Origin: Verrucomicrobiota bacterium
Lineage (GTDB): Bacteria > Verrucomicrobiota > Verrucomicrobiia > Opitutales > Opitutaceae
Assembly (NCBI GenBank): GCA_023399155.1
Contig: JAEWQP010000023.1
Coordinates: forward strand, 1 to 39,751
Length of the DNA: 39,751 nucleotides
Direction of reading: 5' to 3'
Positions 33,105 through 39,751 of the stretch are shown here, in pieces (position 1 is the stretch's first letter; every line of letters begins with the position of its first letter). Position numbers and translations under genes: made by a program. Below the pieces are notes generated by a model. That model searched no databases and had not been told where the DNA came from. It was given only the letters and a program-made list of their open reading frames with translations.

Positions 33105-34370
33105 ATGACCACCTGGAAATCCAAACTCGCCGTCGCCGCCTTCGCCGCGGCCGGCATGCTCAGTCCGCTCCACGCCGAGACCGTCAAGGTCGGCGTGCTC
33201 CACTCCCTGTCCGGCACGATGGCGATCAGCGAGACCTCGCTGCGCGACGTCCTGCTCTTCACGTTCGACGAGATCAACGCCAAGGGCGGGATCAGTGTCG
33301 GCGGCAGGAAATACACAATCGAGCCCGTCGTCGTGGACGGCGCCTCGAACTGGCCGCTCTTCGCGGAGAAGGCGAAACAGCTGCTCGAGCAGGACAAGGT
33401 CGCCGTCGTCTTCGGCTGCTGGACATCCGTCAGCCGCAAGTCCGTGCTCCCGGTGTTCGAGAAGAACAACGGACTGCTCTTCTACCCCGTTCAGTACGAG
33501 GGCGAGGAGGAGTCGCAGAACGTCTGCTACACGGCAGAGGCCGTGAACCAGCAGGCGACGCCCGCGGTCGACTACTACCTGGCGGAGGGCAAGAAGAAGT
33601 TCTACCTGCTCGGCTCGGACTACGTCTACCCGCAGACGACCAACCTCGTGCTGCTTGAATATCTGCAGTCGAAAGGCGTGCCGCTCGAGAACATCGGTGG
33701 CGGGTTCCGCCGCGACGAGTCCGGCAAGATCATCTCGGCCGGCAAATACACGCCTTTCGGACACACCGACTACCAGCAGATCGTGGCCGAGATCAAACAG
33801 TTCGCCGCCTCCGGCGATGCCTGCGTGATCTCGACGCTCAACGGCGACACCAACGTGCCGTTCTTCAAGGAGTACGCGGCGTCCGGACTTTCAGCGGAAA
33901 CCTGCCCGGTCGTGTCCTTTTCCATCTCGGAGGACGAGTTCCGCGGCTTGCCCGCCGATCAGCTGGTCGGCCAGCTTGGGTGCTGGACGTACTTCCAGTC
34001 GCTGGATACACTGGCGAACAAGAAGTTCGTGGGCGACTTCCAGGCCTGGTTGAAGAAGACGACCGTGCCCGGCATCGTGAAGAACGACCGCGTCACATGC
34101 TCGCCCATGGTGCTCTCGTATAACGGCGTCCACCTCTGGAAAGCCTGCGTCGAGAAGGCCGGCTCGTTCGACGTGGACAAGGTCCGCGCCGCCTGGAAAT
34201 CCGGCGTGAGCTTCGACGGCCCCGGCGGTACGGTGACGACGCAGCCGAACATGCACCTGACGAAGAACGTCTACATCGGCGAGACCCGGGCCGACGGCCA
34301 GTTCAAGATCCTCGAGAGTTTCGACGGCGTTTACGGCGAACCGTGGCTGAAGGGTAAGTTCAAGAAGTGA
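33105..34370 (+). CDS. urtA: Urea ABC transporter, periplasmic urea-binding protein
   Basis: This protein captures urea in the periplasm and delivers it to UrtBC. The 421-residue product has a signal peptide MTTWKSKLAVAAFAAAGMLS, then PLHA (cleavage before ETVKVG). The mature part starts VKVGVLHSLSGTMAISETSLRD, the usual opening of amide/urea-type leucine-family binding proteins. VFGCWTSVSRKSVLPVFEKNNGLLFYPVQYEGEE and FYLLGSDYVYPQTTN are UrtA hallmarks, as are SEDEFRG and the final FDGVYGEPWLKGKF. It is the first gene of the complete urtABCDE set and is followed by a strong hairpin before urtB, which may keep its level above that of the permeases. Confidence 0.96.
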   Translation: MTTWKSKLAVAAFAAAGMLSPLHAETVKVGVLHSLSGTMAISETSLRDVLLFTFDEINAKGGISVGGRKYTIEPVVVDGASNWPLFAEKAKQLLEQDKVAVVFGCWTSVSRKSVLPVFEKNNGLLFYPVQYEGEEESQNVCYTAEAVNQQATPAVDYYLAEGKKKFYLLGSDYVYPQTTNLVLLEYLQSKGVPLENIGGGFRRDESGKIISAGKYTPFGHTDYQQIVAEIKQFAASGDACVISTLNGDTNVPFFKEYAASGLSAETCPVVSFSISEDEFRGLPADQLVGQLGCWTYFQSLDTLANKKFVGDFQAWLKKTTVPGIVKNDRVTCSPMVLSYNGVHLWKACVEKAGSFDVDKVRAAWKSGVSFDGPGGTVTTQPNMHLTKNVYIGETRADGQFKILESFDGVYGEPWLKGKFKK

Positions 34371-34411
34371 GCGCCTGACCGCCGGAGCGGCGGTCCACGT
34401 TCTCCAGCCCT

Positions 34412-34444
34412 CCGGGAGCGGATCCGAGAAGGATCCGCTCCCGG
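34412..34444 (+). terminator. Perfect 14-bp hairpin between urtA and urtB (attenuator or processing site)
   Basis: CCGGGAGCGGATCC (34412-34425) and GGATCCGCTCCCGG (34431-34444) pair without mismatch around a 5-base loop; CAGTTTTG follows. The four-T tract makes it a leaky terminator. Lying inside the operon, it would give excess urtA message over urtBCDE. Confidence 0.75.
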
Positions 34445-34548
34445 CAGTTTTGCCCTCAACGCCTGGCACGGCAATTTTCGCCCAATCGACGCGGCCGCAT
34501 CCTGCTGGCGCGAATCCTGCAAATGCGCGGCTCATTCCCTGACTTCCG

Positions 34549-36330
34549 GTGAGAAACTCCCTTCATCGCATCGGTCTCGTCCTCCTGCTCGCCCTCGGGG
34601 CGGGTGCGGAGGCGGGCGCGGAGTCGGCACGCGAAACAATCGCGCGCGCCGCGCTCGCGCCCAACGACCGCGCCCAGCGCGAGATCATCGCCACGCTCGC
34701 CGGCCAGGGCGACCCGGCGATCCCCGAGTTGCTCGACGCCTGGAAACGCGACGCGCTCTTCATCCACACGCCCGAGGGCGGAAGCCCGGTGGTGGTGGTC
34801 CTCACCACGACGGATGGTGGTCCAGGAGCCACCGCCGCCCTGCGCGTAAGCGACGGCGAACTCCTGCGCGACGCACAGGGCGAGCCCATCCGTCTCGTAC
34901 CGGGCACGACGAAGGCCGTGGAGCACACCAGCGGGCTGCGCCGGGCCATGAAAGCCGTGCTCGACCTGGTCGACCTGGCCTCACCCGATCGATCGCGGCG
35001 TATTCGCGCCATCGAGACGCTTGGCAAGGCCCAGGCGCCGGACAAGCTTCCCGTCCTCCGGACACGCCTGGAAATCGAACAGGAGCCGTTGGTGCGTGCG
35101 CGCCTGCAGGAGGCGATTGCGTTGATCGAACTCAAGGATCCCGAGCCGGCCACGCGGCTCGCGGCACTCGGCACGCTGCGCGACCTTCACACCCTCGGCA
35201 GCGCGGACTTCGTCGCCGCAGCCCGACAGCAGGCGGAGGCAGCCGGAGACCGCGAACTCGTCGGCGCCGCCCGCGCCGCGCAGCGCGCGATCGAGAGTCA
35301 TCGCGCCGCGGTCGACTTCTTCGGCACGCTCTTTCGCGGCGCGAGCACCGGCAGCATCCTGCTCGTCGTTGCCCTGGGATTGGCGATCACGTTCGGACTG
35401 ATGGGCGTGATCAACATGGCCCATGGCGAGATGATCGCAGTCGGCGCCTACACGACGTATGTGGTGCAGAACATCTTCGGCGCCGGGGTGACGCTTCCGT
35501 TCTTCGGGTTCGGCGTGGGCGTCCCCGGGCTTCGCCTCGAAGGAGCGGCCTACAACGCGTATTTCCTCGCCGCGGTGCCGGCCAGCTTTCTCGCCGCGGC
35601 GATCGTCGGCGTTGGCCTCGAGCGCGGCATCATCCGATTTCTCTACCGACGGCCGCTCGAAAGCCTCCTCGCCACCTGGGGTATGTCCCTGGTGCTGCAG
35701 CAGGTCTTCCGCCTCATGTTCGGAGCGAACAATGTGCAGGTGTCGAGCCCGAGCTACCTGAGCGGAAACTGGACGGTCAACGATGTGATCCTGGGCTGGA
35801 ATCGCGTCTTCGTCATCGGCTTCGGCGTCCTGATCGTCCTCGGAATCTGGCTCGTGCTCACGAAGACGTCCCTCGGACTGCTCATGCGCGCGGTCATGCA
35901 GAACCGGGTCATGGCCTCGTGCATGGGTGTTCGTACGGACCGAGTCAACATGCTCACGTTCGGCCTGGGCAGCGGGCTTGCGGGACTTGCCGGCGCCTTC
36001 CTCAGCCAGATCGGCAATGTCGGGCCCTCACTCGGCCAGAGCTATATCGTGGACTCGTTCATGGTGGTGGTGGTGGGTGGCGTCGGAAACATCGCCGGCA
36101 CTGTGATCAGCGCCTTCGGGATCGGCGGGGCCGACCAGGTGCTGCAGCAGTATCTTCCCTCCTGGGCACCCGGCCTGGCGGGCGTGCCGTTCATCGGAAG
36201 CTTCCTCCAGAACCTGGCGCAGGATTCGGCCGTGTTCGGAAAGATCCTCGTGCTGGGCATGATCATCCTCTTCCTGCAGTGGCGACCGGCGGGGATCTTC
36301 GTCACGCGAAGCCGGAGCCTCGAGGGCTGA
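34549..36330 (+). CDS. urtB: Urea ABC transporter permease UrtB
   Basis: This is one of the two inner-membrane permeases for urea. The 593-residue product starts at GTG with a signal-peptide-like helix (LHRIGLVLLLALGAGAEA). A ~230-residue non-membrane N-terminal part follows, typical of UrtB, containing helical repeat-like segments (IRAIETLGKAQAPDKLPVLR). The LIV-type permease domain begins near residue 262 (GASTGSILLVVALGLAITFGLMGVINMAHGEMIAVGAYT) with 8 or so membrane helices. The conserved EAA-like loop region RAVMQNRVMASCMGVRTDRVN lies near 450. It precedes urtC by only 2 bases, so the two permeases are co-translated. Confidence 0.95.
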   Translation: MRNSLHRIGLVLLLALGAGAEAGAESARETIARAALAPNDRAQREIIATLAGQGDPAIPELLDAWKRDALFIHTPEGGSPVVVVLTTTDGGPGATAALRVSDGELLRDAQGEPIRLVPGTTKAVEHTSGLRRAMKAVLDLVDLASPDRSRRIRAIETLGKAQAPDKLPVLRTRLEIEQEPLVRARLQEAIALIELKDPEPATRLAALGTLRDLHTLGSADFVAAARQQAEAAGDRELVGAARAAQRAIESHRAAVDFFGTLFRGASTGSILLVVALGLAITFGLMGVINMAHGEMIAVGAYTTYVVQNIFGAGVTLPFFGFGVGVPGLRLEGAAYNAYFLAAVPASFLAAAIVGVGLERGIIRFLYRRPLESLLATWGMSLVLQQVFRLMFGANNVQVSSPSYLSGNWTVNDVILGWNRVFVIGFGVLIVLGIWLVLTKTSLGLLMRAVMQNRVMASCMGVRTDRVNMLTFGLGSGLAGLAGAFLSQIGNVGPSLGQSYIVDSFMVVVVGGVGNIAGTVISAFGIGGADQVLQQYLPSWAPGLAGVPFIGSFLQNLAQDSAVFGKILVLGMIILFLQWRPAGIFVTRSRSLEG

Positions 36331-36332
36331 CC

Positions 36333-37448
36333 ATGACCGATCCCGTCTCCCCCACCCGCAGCATCGATCGTTCGCGTCTGCACATCGAGATCGCCGCAGT
36401 CGGCGCGATCGCCGTGCTCCTCCTGGCGGTGCTGCCCCTGCTCAACGCCGCGGGATGGCTCAGCGACTTCGCACTCGGCGTCTGGGGCAAGTACCTGTGC
36501 TACGCGCTCCTTGCCATCTCGGTCGACATGCTTTGGGGCTACACCGGCCTGCTCAGCCTGGGGCAGGCGTTGTTCTTCGCCCTCGGCGGATACATGCACG
36601 GCATGTACCTGATGCGCATGATCGGCGATCTCGGTCAGTATCGCCTGCCGATCCCCGACTTCCTCGTCTTTCTCGGCTGGAACCGCCTGCCCGCATTCTG
36701 GGAGCCGTTCGACAGCTTCGCGTTTGCCATGCTCATGGTGCTGGTCGTTCCGGGGAGCTTGTCATTTGTGTTCGGATACCTGGCGTTCCGGTCCCGCATC
36801 CGGGGTGTGTATTTCTCGATCCTGACGCAGGCGCTCACCTACGCGGCGATGATCATGTTCTTCCGGAACAACCTGCTCATGGGCGGGAACAACGGTTTCA
36901 CGGATTTCAAGTTCATCCTCGGTCATTCGCTCGTGGATCCGGCCGGTGCGCCCGCGACGATCCGCGGGCTGTTCATCGCGACCGGCGCCGTCCTGCTCGC
37001 GGTCTACGGCCTCTGCCGCTGGCTGAGCACGACAAAGTTCGGACTGATTCAGCGTGCGGTCCGCGACGGCGAGAATCGTGTGTTGTTCTCCGGATACGCT
37101 GCCGCCAACTTCAAGCTGTTCGCATTCGTCCTCTGCGCCCTGATCGCAAGCATCGGAGGCGCGCTCTACGTGCCGCTCGCGGGCATCATCAATCCCGAGG
37201 AGATGAAGCCCGAGAAGTCGCTCGAGGCGGTCGTCTGGGTCGCGCTCGGCGGCCGCGGCACCCTCGTGGGCCCGATCCTCGGCGCCATTGGCGTGAACTG
37301 GCTCAAGAGCTGGGCCACGCGGGCCTTTCCGGACCTGTGGCTGCTCCTGCTCGGCGCCCTCTTCATCGTGGTGGTGCTGTTCCTCCCGGGCGGCCTGGTG
37401 AGCATCCCGCAGCGCCTGGCACCGCTCTGGAAAAGGCTGAGGGGTTAG
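36333..37448 (+). CDS. urtC: Urea ABC transporter permease UrtC
   Basis: This is the second inner-membrane permease of the urea importer. The 371-residue LivM-like protein has membrane helices throughout: LHIEIAAVGAIAVLLLAVLPLL, ALLAISVDMLWGYTGLLSLGQALFFALGGYMHGMYL, and later AYGAM-type segments. The EAA-like loop is IQRAVRDGENRVLFSGYAAANFKLF, and AVVWVALGGRGTLVGPILGAIGVNWLKSW is a UrtC signature. The ATG at 36333 lies two bases after the urtB stop; an open frame reaching back to 35919 is the shadow of urtB. Confidence 0.95.
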   Translation: MTDPVSPTRSIDRSRLHIEIAAVGAIAVLLLAVLPLLNAAGWLSDFALGVWGKYLCYALLAISVDMLWGYTGLLSLGQALFFALGGYMHGMYLMRMIGDLGQYRLPIPDFLVFLGWNRLPAFWEPFDSFAFAMLMVLVVPGSLSFVFGYLAFRSRIRGVYFSILTQALTYAAMIMFFRNNLLMGGNNGFTDFKFILGHSLVDPAGAPATIRGLFIATGAVLLAVYGLCRWLSTTKFGLIQRAVRDGENRVLFSGYAAANFKLFAFVLCALIASIGGALYVPLAGIINPEEMKPEKSLEAVVWVALGGRGTLVGPILGAIGVNWLKSWATRAFPDLWLLLLGALFIVVVLFLPGGLVSIPQRLAPLWKRLRG

Positions 37449-37545
37449 GCTTCCCGACCCCCGCCACCAGACACCCAACCGTCGCCACCGCATTCCACCA
37501 TCCGCTTCTCCGCTCGGACCTCCAGCTCTTCGCCTTTCCTCACCG

Positions 37546-38316
37546 ATGCCCCATCCGATCCTCAGTGTCGAAGACGTCACAAAGACCTACGACGGGTTCC
37601 GTGCGATCTCGAATCTCACGTTCTACCTTTACGAGGGTGAACTGCGCACGGTGATCGGCCCGAATGGCGCGGGGAAGTCGACGTTCTTCGACCTGATCAC
37701 CGGTCGTGCTCGTCCGGATACGGGCCGGATCGAGTACGGTCCGGGGAAAAGCCCGACGACGGACCTCACGCGGTTGAAGGAGTACGAGATCAACCGCCTC
37801 GGCATCGGACGCAAGTTCCAGACGCCGAGCGTGTATGTCGAGCACACGGTCTGGGACAATCTCGTGCTGTCGCTCAGCGGAGCACGGGGCGTCTTCTCGT
37901 CGATCTTCCACCGGCTCACATCAGCCGAGCGCGACCGCATCGACGAGTTGCTCGAACTCGTGCGCCTCGCGGGAAAACGGCACTGGAAGGCCGGCCAGCT
38001 CGCGCATGGGGAGAAGCAGTGGCTCGAGATCGGCATGTTGCTCGCCTCAGGTCCCAAGGTGCTGCTCATCGATGAACCTGCGGCGGGGATGACGGACGAG
38101 GAGACCCATCGTACGGGAGAGCTGCTTATCTCCCTTGCAGGCCGTCACAGCCTCGTCGTCGTCGAACACGACATGACCTTCGTCAAACAGATCGCCCAGC
38201 AGAACAGGGTGACTGTGCTGCACCAGGGCTCCGTGCTGTGCGAGGGTCGCTTCGACGAGGTGCAGTCCCACCCGCGCGTCCGCGAAGTCTACCTCGGCCG
38301 CGGCAAGCACAACTGA
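37546..38316 (+). CDS. urtD: Urea ABC transporter ATP-binding protein UrtD
   Basis: This ATPase energises urea import with UrtE. The 256-residue product begins ILSVEDVTKTYDGFRAISNLTF. Walker A is GPNGAGKST, followed by the Q-loop region GRKFQTPSVYVEHTVWDNL. The signature motif is the LivG/UrtD variant LAHGEKQWLEIGMLL in place of LSGGQ, Walker B is KVLLIDEPAAGM, and the H-loop is VVVEHDMTFVKQIA. The C-terminal VREVYLGRG is typical of UrtD. It lies 97 bases after urtC and is followed by an inverted-repeat element before urtE. Confidence 0.96.
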   Translation: MPHPILSVEDVTKTYDGFRAISNLTFYLYEGELRTVIGPNGAGKSTFFDLITGRARPDTGRIEYGPGKSPTTDLTRLKEYEINRLGIGRKFQTPSVYVEHTVWDNLVLSLSGARGVFSSIFHRLTSAERDRIDELLELVRLAGKRHWKAGQLAHGEKQWLEIGMLLASGPKVLLIDEPAAGMTDEETHRTGELLISLAGRHSLVVVEHDMTFVKQIAQQNRVTVLHQGSVLCEGRFDEVQSHPRVREVYLGRGKHN

Positions 38317-38328
38317 CCCGCCTGATCT

Positions 38329-38487
38329 GAACCACAGAGAACACAGAGGGCACAGAGAAATACCAGAGACCCATACCTAGCCACATCGTCGCCACAAGGT
38401 CATCGCGTTCCGCGCGCGTTCCGATCTGCAGGACTCCTCCCCTTGATCGGTTCTTCTCTCAGTGTCCTCTGTGCCCTCTGTGGTTCA
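38329..38487. repeat. REP-like inverted-repeat element between urtD and urtE
   Basis: The left arm (38329-38360, GAACCACAGAGAACACAGAG...) is made of about three 9-base units of the form CACAGAGRR. The right arm (about 38455-38487, ending CTCTGTGGTTC) is its imperfect inverse. About 95 bases separate the arms. The 'ACCACAGAGAACACAGAG' type of sequence is a repeat I recall as scattered in many bacterial genomes, but copy number here cannot be checked. Confidence 0.7.
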
Positions 38488-38506
38488 TACCCAAAGTCCG
38501 CGAATC

Positions 38507-39310
38507 ATGGTCGCTTCCGCTCCCGTCCTTTCCCTGCAGTCTGTCGAGACCGACATTGGCGGCTCGCGTATCCTTCGTGGTGTGACGCTCGAGGTGCACG
38601 CCGGCGAGGTGGTCGCCCTCATGGGCCGCAATGGCGTGGGCAAGACGACGACACTGAGATCGATCACCGGCGTCCTCGCGCTGCGAGCCGGGTCGATCCG
38701 GTTCGCGGGTGAACCCATCGAACGCCTGGGTTGCGATGCCCGGGCACGGGCCGGCATCGGCTACGTGCCGCAGGGCCGGGAGATATTCCCGCATCTCACG
38801 GTGGAGGAGAATCTGCAACTCGGCCTGGTGGTCCACGGACGTCGCGGGAACGAGGCGCGCCAGGCGCTCGAGCGCGTGTTCTCGCTGTTTCCCGTGCTGA
38901 AGGAGTTTCTGCCGCGCAAGGGCGGCGTCCTCTCCGGTGGGCAGCAACAGCAGCTCGCCATCGGCCGGGCGCTCCTGACCGAACCCAGGCTGCTCATCCT
39001 CGACGAGCCCACGGAAGGTATCCAGCCATCTATTATCGATCAGATCGGCGATACCCTGAGGAAATTGAAGGCGCCCGCCGCTCCGCCGAATGCGATCGAA
39101 CGCGCCGCGCACGATGTCCGCGAGATCCAGGATGCGATCCACGAACTCAAGAAGGATCATCGCCTCGCCATCCTGCTCGTGGAGCAGTACGTGGACTTCT
39201 GCCGCGAGGTGGCGGACCGCTTCTATGCCATGGACCGCGGCGCGGTGACGATCTCCGGACCGATCGAGCACCTCACCGACGAGGTCGTGCGCAAGCACCT
39301 GCAGGTGTAG
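38507..39310 (+). CDS. urtE: Urea ABC transporter ATP-binding protein UrtE
   Basis: This is the second ATPase of the urea importer, LivF-like. The 267-residue product starts from the ATG at 38507. The frame also opens at 38462, but that start lies inside the repeat element and adds non-family residues. Walker A is GRNGVGKTT, Q-loop IGYVPQGREIFPHLTVEENL, signature LSGGQQQQLAIGRAL, Walker B LLILDEPTEGIQPSII, and H-loop-region LLVEQYVDFCREVADRFYAMDRG. It is about 30 residues longer than usual: after LRKLK an extra segment (KAPAAPPNAIERAAHDVREI, then QDAIHELKKDH) precedes LAILLVEQY. The reading frame is intact through it. Confidence 0.95.
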   Translation: MVASAPVLSLQSVETDIGGSRILRGVTLEVHAGEVVALMGRNGVGKTTTLRSITGVLALRAGSIRFAGEPIERLGCDARARAGIGYVPQGREIFPHLTVEENLQLGLVVHGRRGNEARQALERVFSLFPVLKEFLPRKGGVLSGGQQQQLAIGRALLTEPRLLILDEPTEGIQPSIIDQIGDTLRKLKAPAAPPNAIERAAHDVREIQDAIHELKKDHRLAILLVEQYVDFCREVADRFYAMDRGAVTISGPIEHLTDEVVRKHLQV

Positions 39311-39316
39311 CGAAGG

Positions 39317-39420
39317 AAGATGTGGAGTGCAGAATGTAGATTGTTGATACACGAGCACGCTTAACCAACTGCAGGCACTCCGCACCCTCCGCCATTCTGC
39401 ATTCGCCATCCACCCTTCTT
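39317..39420. repeat. Second inverted-repeat element, between urtE and ureA
   Basis: The left arm around 39317-39335 (GAAGATGTGGAGTGCAGAATG) and the right arm 39393-39420 (CATTCTGCATTCGCCATCCACCC...) are imperfect inverses; TGCAGAATG pairs perfectly with CATTCTGCA. The spacer is about 57 bases. It looks like another REP/MITE-type hairpin in the operon's gaps. Confidence 0.55.
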
Positions 39421-39436
39421 CACTCACCTCGCTCCC

Positions 39437-39658
39437 ATGCACCTCACCCCACGCGAACGCGAAAAACTCATGGTCGTGGTCGCGGCCGACCTCGCCCGCA
39501 GGCGCCAGGCCCGCGGATTGAAACTCAATTACCCCGAGTCGATCGCACTCATTTCCTATGAGATCATGGAAGGCGCGCGCGACGGCCGCAGTGTCGCCGA
39601 CCTGATGAGCTTTGGCACGACGCTCCTATTGACACTTACCCATAGAAGTGACGATTGA
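39437..39658 (+). pseudogene. ureA: Urease gamma subunit, 3' part replaced by insertion-sequence DNA
   Basis: Residues 1-64 are a good UreA: MHLTPREREKLMVVVAADLA, RRRQARGLKLNYPESIALIS, YEIMEGARDGRSVADLMSFG, TTLL. Full UreA is about 100 residues and continues with TRxDVMEGVPEMI and the contact region for UreB/UreC. Here the frame instead runs into LTLTHRSDD and stops after 73 codons. The switch lies at about 39627-39630, where sequence unlike a urease gene begins and a transposase-like tail appears on the other strand. The product would lack the C-terminal third and is unlikely to assemble. The position directly after urtE fits the common urt-ure arrangement. Whether ureA resumes or ureB/ureC follow lies outside the window. 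Confidence 0.88.
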
Positions 39659-39751
39659 TTCAAAACAGTTCGGCTTGGGCGAAGAAGGCAGCGATGAGTT
39701 GGGGACGTCGGCGTTTTCGCCGGATTCGTTTGAGAGCCTGACAGGCGCGGT
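39628..39751 (-). mobile_element. End of an insertion sequence inserted in ureA (continues beyond window)
   Basis: Where ureA homology stops, the sequence starts ATTGACACTTACCCATAG and soon meets a minus-strand coding tail. This is the expected layout of an insertion-sequence end: a short non-coding terminus followed by the 3' end of the transposase gene. The IS family, terminal repeat partner and target duplication cannot be determined because the other end is not in view. Confidence 0.7.
39660..39749 (-). CDS. Transposase C-terminus (partial)
   Basis: The last 29 codons and stop of a minus-strand gene: RACQALKRIRRKRRRPQLIA then AFFAQAELF. The basic RIRRKRRRP stretch and helical end are typical of DDE transposase C-termini. 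The stop is about 30 bases from the inferred element edge, the usual distance. Only this tail is visible, so the family is not assigned. Confidence 0.6.
   Translation of the reverse strand, partial: RACQALKRIRRKRRRPQLIAAFFAQAELF

Noticed and set aside
38462..38506. Upstream ATG for UrtE
   Set aside because: It lies within the inverted-repeat arm and adds residues unlike the family; the ATG at 38507 is better.
1..39751. CRISPR arrays, rRNA genes or a replication origin
   Set aside because: No regularly spaced repeats, rRNA segments or DnaA-box clusters were seen.

Overview
The window is GC-rich chromosomal DNA, most likely from a verrucomicrobium of the Opitutaceae type. This is inferred from the mix of housekeeping genes, the C-terminal tail of a secreted protein at the left edge (a 'GSKDAA...TGVALVEVY' pattern I associate with Opitutaceae), a BBP2-type porin and the outer-membrane lifestyle. 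No rRNA or species marker is present, so this placement is an inference.

Left part (1-14700): the end of a large secreted protein, then pyrD, an unknown protein with a long acidic tail, hemB divergent from rpmB, a PA0069-type radical SAM enzyme, cysH, a receiver-histidine kinase fusion, rmuC, and a minus-strand group. That group holds a small exported protein, an APH/methylthioribose-kinase-like phosphotransferase, a large polytopic membrane protein and a family 2 glycosyltransferase whose start overlaps the membrane protein's stop. Clear intrinsic terminators follow the acidic protein gene and rpmB.

A short, less GC-rich, accessory-looking stretch (about 14870-16720) abuts the 3' end of tRNA-Val(GAC). 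It carries an excisionase-like HTH protein, a ribbon-helix-helix antitoxin with a VapC-type PIN toxin, and small orphan ORFs. It looks like a decayed island at a tRNA gene.

Middle part (17000-27120): recN; a small four-helix membrane protein; a gene-free segment that reads on the minus strand like a structured non-coding RNA with its own promoter and a strong terminator; a tightly overlapping operon proS-clpS-DUF2017-like-(metal-binding domain plus membrane helices); a hypothetical membrane-anchored protein; argA (N-acetylglutamate synthase); and a large CBS/DRTGG-regulated DHH-family inorganic pyrophosphatase.

Right part (27350-39751): a giant hybrid histidine kinase (two membrane helices, four PAS domains, kinase core, two receivers, Hpt), then an outer-membrane porin and the complete urea ABC importer urtABCDE, followed by ureA (urease gamma). 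Porin, binding protein, two permeases and two ATPases form a route for urea across both membranes, leading to urease. A sigma-54-like promoter precedes the porin, a perfect 14-bp hairpin separates urtA from urtB, and REP-like inverted repeats sit in the urtD-urtE and urtE-ureA gaps. ureA is cut after about 64 codons by sequence that looks like the end of an insertion sequence, with a transposase tail on the opposite strand. As read here, the urease operon is broken while the transporter is intact. This disrupted urea locus and the candidate structured RNA near 19.2-19.45 kb are the two most notable observations.
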